From positions 124,001 to 188,000 of the forward strand of contig CM047942.1 in assembly GCA_026184415.1 (NCBI GenBank): a stretch of DNA of 64,000 nt, given 5' to 3'. The notes under the pieces are model-generated. The model did not search any database, was not told the DNA's origin, and saw only the letters and a program-made list of their open reading frames with translations. Origin of the DNA: Trichothecium roseum (Eukaryota; Ascomycota; Sordariomycetes; Hypocreales). Of this stretch, positions 33,328 to 44,200 are shown piece after piece. How positions within the stretch are numbered: position 1 is the first letter of the stretch; each line of letters opens with the position of its first letter. The translations under genes and the position numbers were made by a program.

Positions 33328-34377
33328 AGCGATCAACCCGGAATCGCCGACGAATTTGACGACGCTCTTCATGTATATACTTTTGTGAAACTCCCCGCCC
33401 TGGTTGTATATATATATGCCAGCACTGGTTGCTTCTTCTGTGCGGAGAGGAGAGGAGATGAGATGAGAGAATCTTTTTTGGAATACTTACGACTGTCACT
33501 ATCATATCGGAATCTAGGGGGGAAGCTTTGGAAACGGATGCTTCCTGATAGAGATTATAGCAGATACTATATAAACTTGGTCCAAAACACACTCGGTTCC
33601 ATCTGTGAAATGATTCCCATGAGCTAAGCACCCTCTAATGCCTACTATTGGACTTGTAATTGTGAGGGTTCATCATCTCAAAGCTTGAATGTGATACTTA
33701 TGATTCTACTTAGTTCATGTCTACGAAAAGAGGTCATCTCTACTTTCACGAGACACCTATATATATGACAATACTTCACGTTGAGGTCGACCCTGCAAGC
33801 TCCTTCAAGTTAACCCCTCTTGAGTCATGCTCGACTATGAGCCAAGAATAATGACATGGTGATTGAGTTTCGTGCCCAGCTTGTCTACGCAATGGCCCTG
33901 AGCAGCAAAATCCGCCATAAGCACGCACCTTGCAGCCCGATTATTGCGAGCCGTGTGTCCTTTTTGCTTATGGTACGTCCTGCATCAGCCCTACTGCATC
34001 TGGGTTACATCAGCCCTGAATATCATTACCCCTCAGGCACGAGATCGTCGACATTCACACAAACATGCATGCATGGGACCTAGCAGTCCTAGGAGCAGCA
34101 CGGTAAAATCTTGACGTTGCGTTCAATTCTTGATACTATGTTACAAAGACTTCTGATGGAAAGTCTACGGTAGCTGAGAGACGAAAAGAAAACCAGCAGA
34201 AAGCATTAATCATGTCCCGTGATTTTTCCCTTTTTCCAACCAACCACCGTTTACGCCGTTATTTCTTCTTCTTGTTTTATTCTGTAAAACCCCCAATCTC
34301 GACAAAAATGTCAAGCTGATGGCTTGAGAAGTGTATTAAAAGGGAATGTAGGTGATTTCCCGCTCAAAAGAAATAAC
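33328..34377. other. Convergent intergenic region, no gene seen
   Basis: 3' flanks of the GH16 and malate dehydrogenase genes. AT-rich in parts; nothing recognised. Confidence 0.5.
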
Positions 34378-35469
34378 TTATTTGGGAGGGTTCTGGGCGA
34401 CGAACTCGACACCCTTGGCAATGTTCTTCTTGAGGTCGACGAGGCAGTCGGAGATGAGCTTCTCCTCGATGCTGTCGAGCTTGCCGACGGGCAGGATCTT
34501 GGAGACACCCTCGGGGCCGAGCTCGACCTTGGAGGAGAAGAATTCGATACCCTGGTCCTTGTAGAGGGGAGAGTCGACAAAGGTGGGCTCAACGACACCC
34601 TTCTCACCCTGCTGGGCGCGGAGGAGGGACTCGGCCATGCGGGCACCAGCCATGGCCATGGAGAGGGTGGCGGAACCAGCACCATCCTTGGCCTTGACGA
34701 CCTCGTCGCCACCGAACTGAACACGCTTGACGAGCTCCTCGTTGGAGGAGAGGTCGGGGTGGTTGCTCTGGGAGAAGAGGGGAACGATGGTGACACCAGA
34801 GTGGCCACCGACGACGGTGATGCTCTCGTCCTTGGGGTCGGTGCCCTTGATCTGGGAGACGAAGCGGCTGGCACGGACAACATCAAGGGTGGTCACACCG
34901 AAGAGGGTCTTGGGGTTGTAGACACCGCTGGCCTTGAAGACCTCGGCGCAGATGGGGACGGTAGAGTTGACGGGGTTGGCAATGACGAGGACCTTGGCCT
35001 TGGGGGCGGACTCGGCAACGGCCTTGGCGAGGTCGCGGACGATGGAGGCGTTGGTGTTGAAGAGATCGTCACGGGTCATGCCGGGCTTGCGGGGGACACC
35101 GGCGGGGATGAGGACAATCTCGGCACCCTTGAGGCAGCTGGCGAGGCCAGAGGGCGTGGGGTCGTAGCCGGTGACGGTCGACTTGGTGTTGACGTGCGAG
35201 ACATCGGCGGCAACACCGGGTCCGCCACGGATATCGTAGAGGGCGAGATCGGTGACGCGGGGGTTCATCTTGAGGAGAAGAGAGAGGGGCTGACCGATGC
35301 CGCCAGAGGCACCGAGAACGGCAACCTTGGAGAGCTAAGGCAAAAACAAAAACACATGTCAGCACACAAGGCCATTCACGATGGCTTCAGTAGGGTCAAT
35401 AAGGTGTGGACATACGTTGCGGGCCGAGGCGGAGAACGCCCGGCGCTGCATACGACCGAGGGACATCAT
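34378..35469 (-). CDS. mdh1: Malate dehydrogenase, mitochondrial
   Basis: Two exons, 35469-35416 and 35334-34378, 336 residues. Exon 1 encodes exactly the presequence MMSLGRMQRRAFSASARN. The mature enzyme then starts LSKVAVLGASGGIGQPLSLLLK with the NAD-binding glycine motif. Substrate arginines lie in VPRKPGMTRDDL and in VVRASRF, and the catalytic His is in VVGGHSGVTIVP. It interconverts malate and oxaloacetate with NAD in the TCA cycle and the malate-aspartate shuttle in the matrix. There is no C-terminal peroxisomal signal (ends AQNPPK), so this is the mitochondrial rather than the glyoxysomal form. Strong third-position C/G bias suggests high expression. The intron separates the targeting peptide from the enzyme. 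Confidence 0.96.
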
Positions 35470-35829
35470 CTTGAAAAAGAATAAAAGAATATTACTACTG
35501 ATCAACAGTGGTGGCGGGTGGGATAAAGTAAACAAGTCTTCTTCGCTAGGTGTCGTCAATTGGTCAAAGAGAAAGAAGGGAAGAAAAGGTAATAAGAAAA
35601 AAAAGAGAGGTGTGGATAGAAAATGTTGAGGGAAATATGGCAACAGCAGTGCAACCGTAATGGGAATTGGGGAAACGCCGGGATTTTCCTATTCGCTACA
35701 GCTGCGCTGGTGCGTGAGTGCGTGAGGCCACGAAAGCAGCAAAGTGTCCCGCCGCGGAGGGCCCAGGAATTTTCACTTTTCGTTCCCCCACCCGAGACCG
35801 TCCCACGGTCCCAGGAAGCAGCGGGGAGG

Positions 35830-35845
35830 TACGGAGTACGGAGTG
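35830..35845. repeat. Overlapping TACGGAGTA / TACGGAGTG pair
   Basis: An exact copy of the recurrent 9-mer at 35830-35838 overlaps a one-mismatch copy at 35837-35845, the same 7-bp offset as at 20839. Confidence 0.85.
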
Positions 35846-35908
35846 CGGTGCGGCGGGCAAAGGGAGACGGCTGCTCTGGGCAGCAGCTGCTGACAGCACT
35901 GTCGATGC

Positions 35909-35944
35909 CCTGTAGAGTGCCCTGTAGAGTGCCCTGTAGAGTGC
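35909..35944. repeat. Three perfect tandem copies of a 12-bp unit
   Basis: CCTGTAGAGTGC repeated at 35909, 35921 and 35933. Just downstream is the palindrome GTAGGTACCTAC (35960-35971), overlapping a TACCTAGG (35969-35976). Confidence 0.95.
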
Positions 35945-37064
35945 CGTCTAGCCTTCTAAGTAGGTACCTACCTAGGCAGTAACCCGGTGGTGCGCGTTCC
36001 ACTTTGGTGCGTGGGTGAGCTGCGGGATTGTGGGATTGTGGGTTGTGGAACTGGTGGGCTTGGAGGGTACTCCGTAGGAGGGGCACCTTTGCCGGGAGTA
36101 GCTCGGGGTTGACGGCTAAAAGGCGGGTGACCGGTATCTACGGAGTACGGGGTACGTACCTTTTGTTCTTGGCTCAGATACGCACAATCCGATGACCCGG
36201 CCAACCGGTCTCTCAACTCACTCCGTTCCACATGACGGCGCAAGCGCGAAAGCGAAGCTGAGATTCGGAGCAGCGGATCTTATCTTATGATTTCTTACTA
36301 CGATTGCCACTTGCCAGCGCAAGCTGCAGCCTTATTCCCCAAACATCATAACGCGTCGTATCATCTGCGATATGCAGAGGTACCTGTCAGATATACATCT
36401 TCATGCGACTGCACGAGTGGTCGGATAAACGCGGCAGCATATGTCGATAACAATCATTGCACGAACTTTCATTACCATATCTATGGTTTTTATACATGTT
36501 TCACAGGTAGAGGTGTCGAGTTGAAAACGATATCATGGAGTTGCTTGATTGCTTGACAATAGGATACAGATGACCAAGCAGCGCAAGGGATGCTCAGCAT
36601 TGCTGGTGATGATGAATCTTTCAAGCCTGCGATCTTAGTTTGCACCTGAAGCGCCTCATATTACCCTTTGGAGTAATACGATTCGATAACGTGTGGTAGA
36701 ATGTACAGCTATCCATACAGAGCATAACGTTATGGCGGATTCGCTCTCTAGTGCTCTGGATCGAACATTCTTAGAAATCAGTGGGGCAAACACCTTCGAC
36801 GGTGCTCCTATACCGTAGGTAACAATGCCTTCTCGGGAATCTCACATAAGGCATTTCGAGGGTAGGCCCTCAGCATTCTTGCATATTCCATGACGTGAGG
36901 TATCCGAGTTATCAATCATGGTCTCAGTGCATTTGTCAAAAATATCCTAGAGTAAGCTCATGTATATAATAGTTCTGCTCGTCGTCGAGAGCCAATGCAA
37001 TTAATAAACGGCAACAATATTCATTCTCTTCCTCCTCGAATCTAATAAGAATTCACCCCAAGCA

Positions 37065-38123
37065 ATGAAGCTCTTCAATCGGGTCAGCAGTCTCCTGCTC
37101 GTCGCCTTGACAACTCTCTCAGGGGCTCAGTCCGCGTCTCCGGGTTCTATACCTGGCACCACAAGCGAATATGCTCAGGTTAGAGGACACAAATATCATT
37201 ACCTCCTTTCCGAACCCGATGGCACTCCCAACGGTACCATCCTTCTCCTCCACGGGTTCCCCGACATTGCTTACGGCTGGCGATACCAAGTCCCCTTGCT
37301 GAGCTCTCTCGGCTACCGTGTCATTGCGCCAGACTTGCTCGGCTATAGCGACACGGATTCTCCTTGCGAACTCGAGAACTGGACTCGCAAGGAAATGTCG
37401 GCCGACATGGCAGCCCTCTTGAACCAAGTTGCACCTGGTGAGCAAGTCATTGTCGGAGGCCATGACTGGGGCGCCGGCCTCACGTACAACTTTGCCATGT
37501 GGCATCCCGAGCTCGTCAAGGCACTCTTCACTGCGGCCATCCCTTACACAACTCCCTGGCTTGGCCCAGTCACCGAGTGGGCTGACACCGCCGACCTCGT
37601 TGCCAACGGGACATACCCGACCTTTGGCTATCAGCTGCAATGGCGTGACCAGTCGATAGATCGCAACTTCACCACCGCCTCAGATTTCCGCATGATGTTC
37701 AACACTTTGTTTGGCGGCACAACGCCCGATGGACAGCCCGGGTTCTCTCCCGAAGCTGGCATTGCCTACGATCTGATGCCTCTTATAGATTCCAACCCCC
37801 TCGTCAACGAGGCTGATATGGATATCTACGTTGATAGCGTCATGATCCATGGCTCACGTGGCATCTTCAACTGGTACCGTACGCGCAGGATGGATTGGGA
37901 GGATGAACAGCCTCTGGCAAGCCAGGGACGTTTCAAGTTCAAGGCACCATCCCTTTTTCTCCTAGCTACGAAGGACGAAGTCGTACTTCCCAGGTACTAC
38001 GAAAACATGGGCCAGCACTTTGACGACCTTGAGATTAAGGAGATAGAGTCAGGTCATTGGATGCTATGGGAGGCCCGCGAAGGCGTCAATGCCGCCTTGG
38101 AGTCTTGGCTTGGCTCTTTGTAG
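37065..38123 (+). CDS. Secreted alpha/beta hydrolase, epoxide hydrolase-like
   Basis: Intronless, 352 residues. The signal peptide is about residues 1-23 (MKLFNRVSSLLLVALTTLSGAQS). The oxyanion-hole motif is LLLHGFPD, and the nucleophile elbow GGHDWGAG carries Asp (about 133), not Ser, as in epoxide hydrolases and haloalkane dehalogenases. The acid is Asp about 304 (ATKDEVVLP) and the base His about 331 (ESGHWMLWEA). A lid Tyr in FNWYRTRRM is placed as in epoxide hydrolases and would protonate the epoxide. The expected reaction opens epoxides to vicinal diols through an alkyl-enzyme ester. Sequons (NGTI, NWTR, NGTY, NFTT) support secretion, which is less usual for this family; most relatives are cytosolic. 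Fluoroacetate dehalogenase-type activity is an alternative. Confidence 0.87.
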   Translation: MKLFNRVSSLLLVALTTLSGAQSASPGSIPGTTSEYAQVRGHKYHYLLSEPDGTPNGTILLLHGFPDIAYGWRYQVPLLSSLGYRVIAPDLLGYSDTDSPCELENWTRKEMSADMAALLNQVAPGEQVIVGGHDWGAGLTYNFAMWHPELVKALFTAAIPYTTPWLGPVTEWADTADLVANGTYPTFGYQLQWRDQSIDRNFTTASDFRMMFNTLFGGTTPDGQPGFSPEAGIAYDLMPLIDSNPLVNEADMDIYVDSVMIHGSRGIFNWYRTRRMDWEDEQPLASQGRFKFKAPSLFLLATKDEVVLPRYYENMGQHFDDLEIKEIESGHWMLWEAREGVNAALESWLGSL

Positions 38124-38549
38124 ACGGTTTCAAGGTCATCAGCCACGAAGCAAGCGCAGCAGCAGCATACTTCCATCCGCGGGCTTTAGCAGAAGGCGTA
38201 GGCGAGGATGTGGCGAGGCTTGTTTGCGTGCTCTGCTCATTAGGCTCTAGAGGGCAGACATATCTTGCTTTTTTTTAATATTGACACTAATCTGATTTTA
38301 TTTCAATGCGGAGTATGTATCACTACTATTGATTATTATTGTTGTTGCCCATTGTTACACCAATAAATCTCCATTTTACTATTATTGTCGTCTAGAAATA
38401 CGCCGAATGACTCAGTACAGGGTACCTAGTACCCCGTAGCGTGGTGGGGCATTGAGCTTCACCTGGTTCATGATGTCGTTCATCCCACTTTGTCCTTTTA
38501 ATATTGCATCTTTTTCCTTTCTCCAAGCTTCACAGCCAAATCTACCATC
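38124..38549. other. Intergenic, no gene seen
   Basis: 3' flank of the hydrolase and promoter of the zinc-finger gene. Nothing further. Confidence 0.5.
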
Positions 38550-40166
38550 ATGTCTCTATCGCAGCTCTCAAAGCTGCTCCCACTGCCCAACGAAGAGCTA
38601 CAGCAGGTCCTTGATTACGGCACTTCCCTCTCCAAGGAAGAGGCCGTATCCCACTTTAGCAACCTCCTCGGCGATTCGCCGCAGGCCATCGACTTCATCT
38701 CGTCGTTCAATTCCTCACGTAAAGACCCCAAGGGAGCCTCGAAGGCCGCCGCCGCCGCCTCCCCTCAGTCGCCAGCCCCGGCGCCGGCTTCCGAACCTTA
38801 CCAAGGTGTTCCAAAGTCGCAACGAGGACCAAAGAAGAAGAAGCCTCAGATCCACACGCTAGAGGCGAGACGGGTCCAGGATTTTGCCGGGCCAGCAAGC
38901 ACAGCTTATAATAAGAAAACCAGTGATTTAGAGTATATCCCAAAGCATCAACGCGGGCCCACGGCTAGTGCCCCAGGTAGCAATGAAGCTTCGAGATCCT
39001 CTACGCCAAAACCCGCGGCTGGCCCAGCAGCGACTCCGCCGTCATCACAACCGAAAGAAAAACCTTCGGCTGGGTACTTGATTTCAGATCCCGTAACCAA
39101 GGGAAAATCGAAATCAACCCCGGGATCACGGAGCTCAACACCCAAACCTGGAAGTACAAAGGTCACTATATCCGGAGGAACGCCCATGGCTGGACAGTCC
39201 ACAGCTACTGCAGATCTGGATGCAGCCATCAGAGCACTAGAGATTTCTACAAACCCCACGCTCGACAACCCGAAATCACGAAAGTGCAACTGCGTAGCCA
39301 CAAGACACCCTTTATCGAGTGCTGCGCCCAATTGCCTATCTTGCGGCAAAGTCGTGTGTGCCAAGGAAGGCCTTGGGCCATGCACATCATGCGGAACACC
39401 ACTACTCACGCCTGCAGAGGTACAGGCCATGATGCGAGAACTCCGGGACGAGAGAGGGAGAGAACGTATGGTGGCCGATGCCAAGTCGAACCGTCGGGCC
39501 GAAGTTTCCAAGAAGCCAGCTCCATTCTCACAAGCGAGAAATGTTACCGCGTCAACAGACCCGACGATAGCGGAAGCAGAAGCCAAGGCGCGCGAGCATC
39601 GTGACAAGCTACTGAACTTCCAAGCTCAAAACGCGCAGCGTACCACTGTCCGTGATGAAGCCGCCGATTTCGATGTGGGCACTGCCATGTCGGGTACGGG
39701 GGGTAGCATGTGGGCAAGCCCGGAAGAGAGGGCCAAGGAACTAAAGAAGCAACTGAAGCTCATGAGGGAGCTAGAATGGAACGCGAAACCCGACTATGAG
39801 AAGAGGCAGCAGGTTTTGAGCATAGATCTCGCGGGGGGCAAAGTGGTACGGCGAATGGCTGCCATAGAGCGTCCAGTCACCCCACCGAGCGAGGAAGAGG
39901 ATGCCGGAGCGGCAGATAATCACGGGATCCTGGCGGAGTCGGACGGTAATAAGGCGCGTGGAGGCGCGTTTGGCAGAAATCCTCTGCTGGGTTCAGTGGT
40001 GCGGCCGACTTTTGACGCCAAAGGCAAAGGCCTCGAAGCTGAAGGACGACCTCAAAAGCAGAGGGGATGGCGCAAAGTTCAGGATGACTTGGATGATAAT
40101 GAAGGCATTATCCTGGACGGTGGCATCTACGGGCATGCCCAAGGCGATGAACCTGAGTGCGGGTGA
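38550..40166 (+). CDS. rqt4: Rqt4/TRIP4 (ASC-1) homologue with C2HC5 zinc finger
   Basis: Intronless, 538 residues. The N-terminal ~60 residues (LSKLLPLPNEELQQVLDYGTSLS, AVSHFSNLLGDSPQAIDFIS) are the helical segment found at the start of these proteins. A long Ser/Pro/Lys-rich linker follows. The zinc finger SRKCNCVATRHPLSSAAPNC, continuing LSCGKVVCAKEGLGPCTSCGTPL (about 240-285), is the zf-C2HC5 domain of TRIP4. After that comes a charged helical region (RELRDERGRERMVADAK, SPEERAKELKKQLKLMRELEW). In yeast Rqt4 is part of the RQT complex with the helicase Slh1 and the CUE protein Cue3, which splits collided ribosomes during quality control. In animals the relative is the ASC-1 complex. A cytosolic ribosome-quality-control role is expected. 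Assigned from the finger and architecture. Confidence 0.85.
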   Translation: MSLSQLSKLLPLPNEELQQVLDYGTSLSKEEAVSHFSNLLGDSPQAIDFISSFNSSRKDPKGASKAAAAASPQSPAPAPASEPYQGVPKSQRGPKKKKPQIHTLEARRVQDFAGPASTAYNKKTSDLEYIPKHQRGPTASAPGSNEASRSSTPKPAAGPAATPPSSQPKEKPSAGYLISDPVTKGKSKSTPGSRSSTPKPGSTKVTISGGTPMAGQSTATADLDAAIRALEISTNPTLDNPKSRKCNCVATRHPLSSAAPNCLSCGKVVCAKEGLGPCTSCGTPLLTPAEVQAMMRELRDERGRERMVADAKSNRRAEVSKKPAPFSQARNVTASTDPTIAEAEAKAREHRDKLLNFQAQNAQRTTVRDEAADFDVGTAMSGTGGSMWASPEERAKELKKQLKLMRELEWNAKPDYEKRQQVLSIDLAGGKVVRRMAAIERPVTPPSEEEDAGAADNHGILAESDGNKARGGAFGRNPLLGSVVRPTFDAKGKGLEAEGRPQKQRGWRKVQDDLDDNEGIILDGGIYGHAQGDEPECG

Positions 40167-40722
40167 GATATTGGCTCCTTTGTCTTGGTGTCATTTAGAT
40201 AAAGCATAGATTTGCGCAAGCGAGGTGTTTATGAACATGACTTGATGAAGCCAAATTTGTTGCCATATTAAACATGCTTTGGGGATGCTAGCTCAGGGCT
40301 TCGCATCTGATGCAGTTATGGATGGGAAGCAGACGGTGCTATGATATATGTACAAGCCCCTCCAAAAGTCGCTCCGAAGTGTTCGTTCTTTGGCTACCCC
40401 TTTTCACAGCCAATCAATAGAGCTCCATGAAATATGAAAAATAAGGAGTCGGCTGCAAGGTAAAGGGCTGGAATATAGCACGGTATTGGTTTAGAGGACA
40501 ACTCTATTACAAAACATAGTCCAGTGAGAGAGTGGGGGAAAATGGAGAGAAATACCAGGCGTCTAATTTCAAAGTAACTCGCAAAGATGGTCTATAACTC
40601 TATATTTATGATGTCGCACACATAAGAGACTCCAACTCTCGTCCACCATCCTCGTCCCCCTTTATCCCCCAAAAAGAAGGTAGGTCTATTAGTCCTAGAA
40701 GTCAACCCATGTTGAAAACAAT
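40167..40722. other. Convergent intergenic region, no gene seen
   Basis: 3' flanks of the Rqt4-like and Alt a 1-like genes. Confidence 0.5.
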
Positions 40723-41202
40723 CTAAGCGGTGGTGGCGACAATGGTGGCGGCACCAGTCTGCTGGCAGACGAAGTCGTTGGGGCCAGCACCGCCAGCGCG
40801 GCAGTAGGTAGGGACGTTGCCGAAGCCAGTGGAGCCGACGCTGAGGCGGGTTAGCAACTTTTGTTCTTCTTCGACGAAGATGAGTAAAATGTAAACTTAC
40901 GCGGTGCCGAGCTCGTGGTAGACGCGGAGGCCGAACTCGCTCTCGTCGGCGGGCTCGCCGGCGGAGATGACGAAGCGGTACTTGGACTCGCCGCAGGTGA
41001 TGACCTCGGAAGGGAAGGCGGGGTTGCTGGCCTCGCAGGCGAGGCCGTCGGCGTCGTCGCCCTTGAGCTTGAAGCTGACGGACTGGATGGTGGTGGGCTC
41101 GCCCGAGGTCTTGCGGACGGTGAGGTCGCTGATGTCGACGTTCTCGGTGGCGGCGGCGGCGACGCCGGCGAGGAGGGCAGCGGTCATGGTGGAGAACTTC
41201 AT
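40723..41202 (-). CDS. Alt a 1 family small secreted protein
   Basis: Two exons, 41202-40901 and 40840-40723, 139 residues. The signal peptide MKFSTMTAALLAGVAAAA is cleaved near ATEN. The mature protein has four cysteines: GLACEAS, VITCGES, PTYCRAGG and DFVCQQ. The segment VPTYCRAGGAGPNDFVCQ closely matches the C-terminal signature of Alternaria Alt a 1, which is joined in exon 2 to the beta-barrel encoded by exon 1 (DISDLTVRKTSG, TIQSVSFKLKGDDADG). Family members are ~15-kDa secreted beta-barrel proteins of ascomycetes. Some are allergens and some are elicitors or effectors in plants (PevD1, Hrip1, MoHrip1). No enzymatic role is assigned. The sense-strand leader at 41203-41300 is A/C-rich, and the strong codon bias suggests an abundant product. 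Confidence 0.9.
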
Positions 41203-44200
41203 GTTTGCGGTTTTAGGGGGTTTTTGGGGTTGTTTGGTTGGGAGTTTTGGAGTTGTGTTGGAGTTGTTTGTTTGTGATTGTTTGTTTGTGGTTGTTGTGA
41301 TTGTTGATGCTCCTTCTCTAACCCCCAAAAGACGGGAGAACTGGACCCCTTTAATACTTTTCCGAACCTCGTATTCAGGAACCAGTTTCGGCGGGTCAAG
41401 TAACATGAGTCTCTGCTTGGTAGTCTTCGAGGAGGTTGATGCTCAGGCGATAGACCCTCTTCAGCGGGTCTCTACCATTTTCCGAAGAAGAGGTGAAGTG
41501 AACTGAAGTGAGGTGAGGTGAAGTCGATGAAGATCGCCACAGCCCCCCAGGGACAGATGCCCGGTACGTCATGGATTCGTGGACAGATGCCCGGACATCC
41601 CGCGATGCGCTCCGGGCGGCTGGTCGGCACTTGACATGCCAAGTCTTTTTCCCAGAACCGGGAATTTCGCCCTTACCCCTGGGCCAAGAAACAAAAAGGT
41701 GAGAAAAAGGCCCCCCCATCATGGCCCAAGGAGCCACGAGAAGTCCCACGAACACGAAAATGGCATTAACATTCCCCACCCTTTGACCGAAAGCTCCCCC
41801 CCCCCCCAAAGTCAAGTCAAGTCCCTCCATACGGAGCACCGAGGTATGGTATGGGAAAGCTCCAGAAACGTTCGTATTCGCCCCGCAGGGTGGGTTAGGG
41901 TCCTAGGGAAACCCTCCCTGGTGGGAAAAAAGCACCGGCCCCATGTCGATACGGGCGTTGTGGCGATCGGCGTGCCGAGGGGTAGCTCCACGATGCGGCA
42001 GTGTCAAGATGGAAAATAGTGAGTACTATGTACTAGGTAATTCGATAGTCGGGGCATTCGTCGAGAGGAGGGACGGGACTGGAGGCCAATGGCCGCGGAA
42101 CCTCTTTCCTGTCTCTCGGATGAGTGCCGAGCTGGGAAGCGCTCCAATGAGGCTCTGCCAACGTTCCAGATCGATACACACCGACTAATTGGTGAGTGGG
42201 TGGTTGATCGCAGAAAAAAGTTACGTTTCGACTTGGTGTTGAGTTGGCAAGATGTTAGGGGAGGGGGCGAGTCATGCAACGCGGAGACGCGCGAGTAGTG
42301 TGGGTTTCTATCGGGTTGGCTCTCAGGAGAGATGAATCATGAGAAGACTGCTACTAACTACGGAGCACCTAGGTACGACGACAACGACGTCCCATGTTGA
42401 GGGAAAAGAAAAAGATCACCGCCTTGTCTTAGAGGCAAGATGGGCTCGAAAATAGATTCCAAGTTGGTAATAGGCAATTTTACCTTGATGCAAAGTCGGT
42501 ATAGAAATCTCTTTGGTGGCCAACTCTCCATTGGTAGAACGGCATCGTTCAAAGGACAGGACATGAATAATACGCATGGCTCCGTATCAAGCAGATGGAG
42601 GAAGAATACTCCGTACAGGATATGAGAAATGAGGAAACTCGTTGAAGAAAAATTATCTACACCGCTTCCAAGAACTGGTTTTCTTTTTTTACCTGCGTCC
42701 CAACAATATGCAAGCCCGATAGAGAAAACGCATGGCTCGGTTTATGAGGCTGTTGAGGGTGTGTGCGCAGATTGGGCACTCTGTTTACCGGCGTGCACGT
42801 CTTGAAGCAGCCTTTGTAATCATATCACGGTCTATGTTGCAGTGATTATATGTTTGAAGATATCTTTGAGCGTGACAGTTTCATCGAGGGTCAAATGAGA
42901 AAACTAACTTGCTTGTCTCACGACTCCGTATGAAAACATACTTGCCTTGTGAAACACTCCCAAATTCCCATCACACCTAGTAAAAAGATAGTCCTCAAGA
43001 CGAAATAAATCTTCTCTAAACTCTCTAAACTCTACAAAGTAAACGTTTTCCTAGGTAAAAAGTGCAAAATGCAAGAATCGTGGATGCATCATCAGCATGT
43101 GGTCGAGGACCAACACTTTAGTAACGCTGTTGTTGGATCACGCCATACACGTACACGTAGTCTCTTCTCATAGGAAAGTATCTCCAGCCCTGTGCTTGCA
43201 TGCAGGGATAAAACGCAGAGTTGTAATTTATTTCGGAAGCGGATGGGTTCCGCATGCACTTGGACTCGATCGACATAGGAGGAGCTCCATGTCACTACAT
43301 CCGCACACAGAAAAAGGGGACACTATGCGATGGCCATAGGATAGCATGGCAATGTTGTGTTTTCTGTGTCTTTCAGTGCCATAATATATGTGTACGTTAT
43401 CAAAGAGTTCCGTGAATACTATTATTCTGGCTATAGGGGTCTTCTATCAATGCCTCGCGCTTCATTTTAAAGCCAGAAGTTCAAAGTTTCCACTGACCAT
43501 GATCACAAATCGTAGAAGAGATAGCAAAGAAATATATGAATATAGTTATCCAATAAAGTATCGGGTAGTTGCGGGAGACACGGCTTCAAAGGTCACTTGG
43601 TCATTCATGTAAAGTCACTCAGGAGCGGCATTGACATCGTAGACCCAGTCTATACGATTCAGCCCCACAGCTCAGAAAGGTATATAAGCAGGCAAGGTCG
43701 CCGTGGATTGTTCAAAGGGCTGCTATGTTTCCTTCTACGCACATACAAGTGGCGGGTATATGAACTCAATACTCCTCTGCACACTAAGCAGAGCAAACTC
43801 AGAGTGTGATCTTGCGAGTGAGTTCAGAACAAGTCCAAAACACATATTCAGCAATAAAACTATTAGCCATATTTTCAGAGCCACGTTGTGGAAAGAAACC
43901 CCGCTTGCTGCCAAACAGTCGAGTTTCTAGTGTTCTGGGCGATACTGGCGTTTCTTGGTAGTTCTGTTCACCGTAGGTGAATGGGCACACTTCTTCAGAG
44001 ATCACGAACTATTCCTCCACACGTCGAGAGAGGTATGGGGGACGTTATTCTTTGCGTACTTATTCTGGTTTGAATTCAGTCAAGTCCTGTGCCTTTCACA
44101 CTCCTGTGAATCGTTCGAAGCCCGGCAGCACCACATGCCATTACAACCCAAAGTCTTGGTATTTTGATGCTGTGTTATTGATATGTGATGCCTGTTGGTA

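Larger units (their letters stand above)
35470..37064. other. Divergent 1.6-kb intergenic region with repeats
   Basis: Upstream of both malate dehydrogenase (minus) and the hydrolase gene (plus). Contains a 3x12-bp tandem repeat, a 12-bp palindrome and three exact copies of the 9-mer (35830-35838, 36068-36076, 36139-36147). Also short GATTGTGG repeats at about 36024-36046. The half nearest the hydrolase (36280-37060) is AT-rich. No gene recognised. Confidence 0.55.

Noticed and set aside
34324..35484. 386-codon plus-strand frame over malate dehydrogenase
   Set aside because: Gly/Asp/Leu-rich antisense shadow of a highly biased gene.
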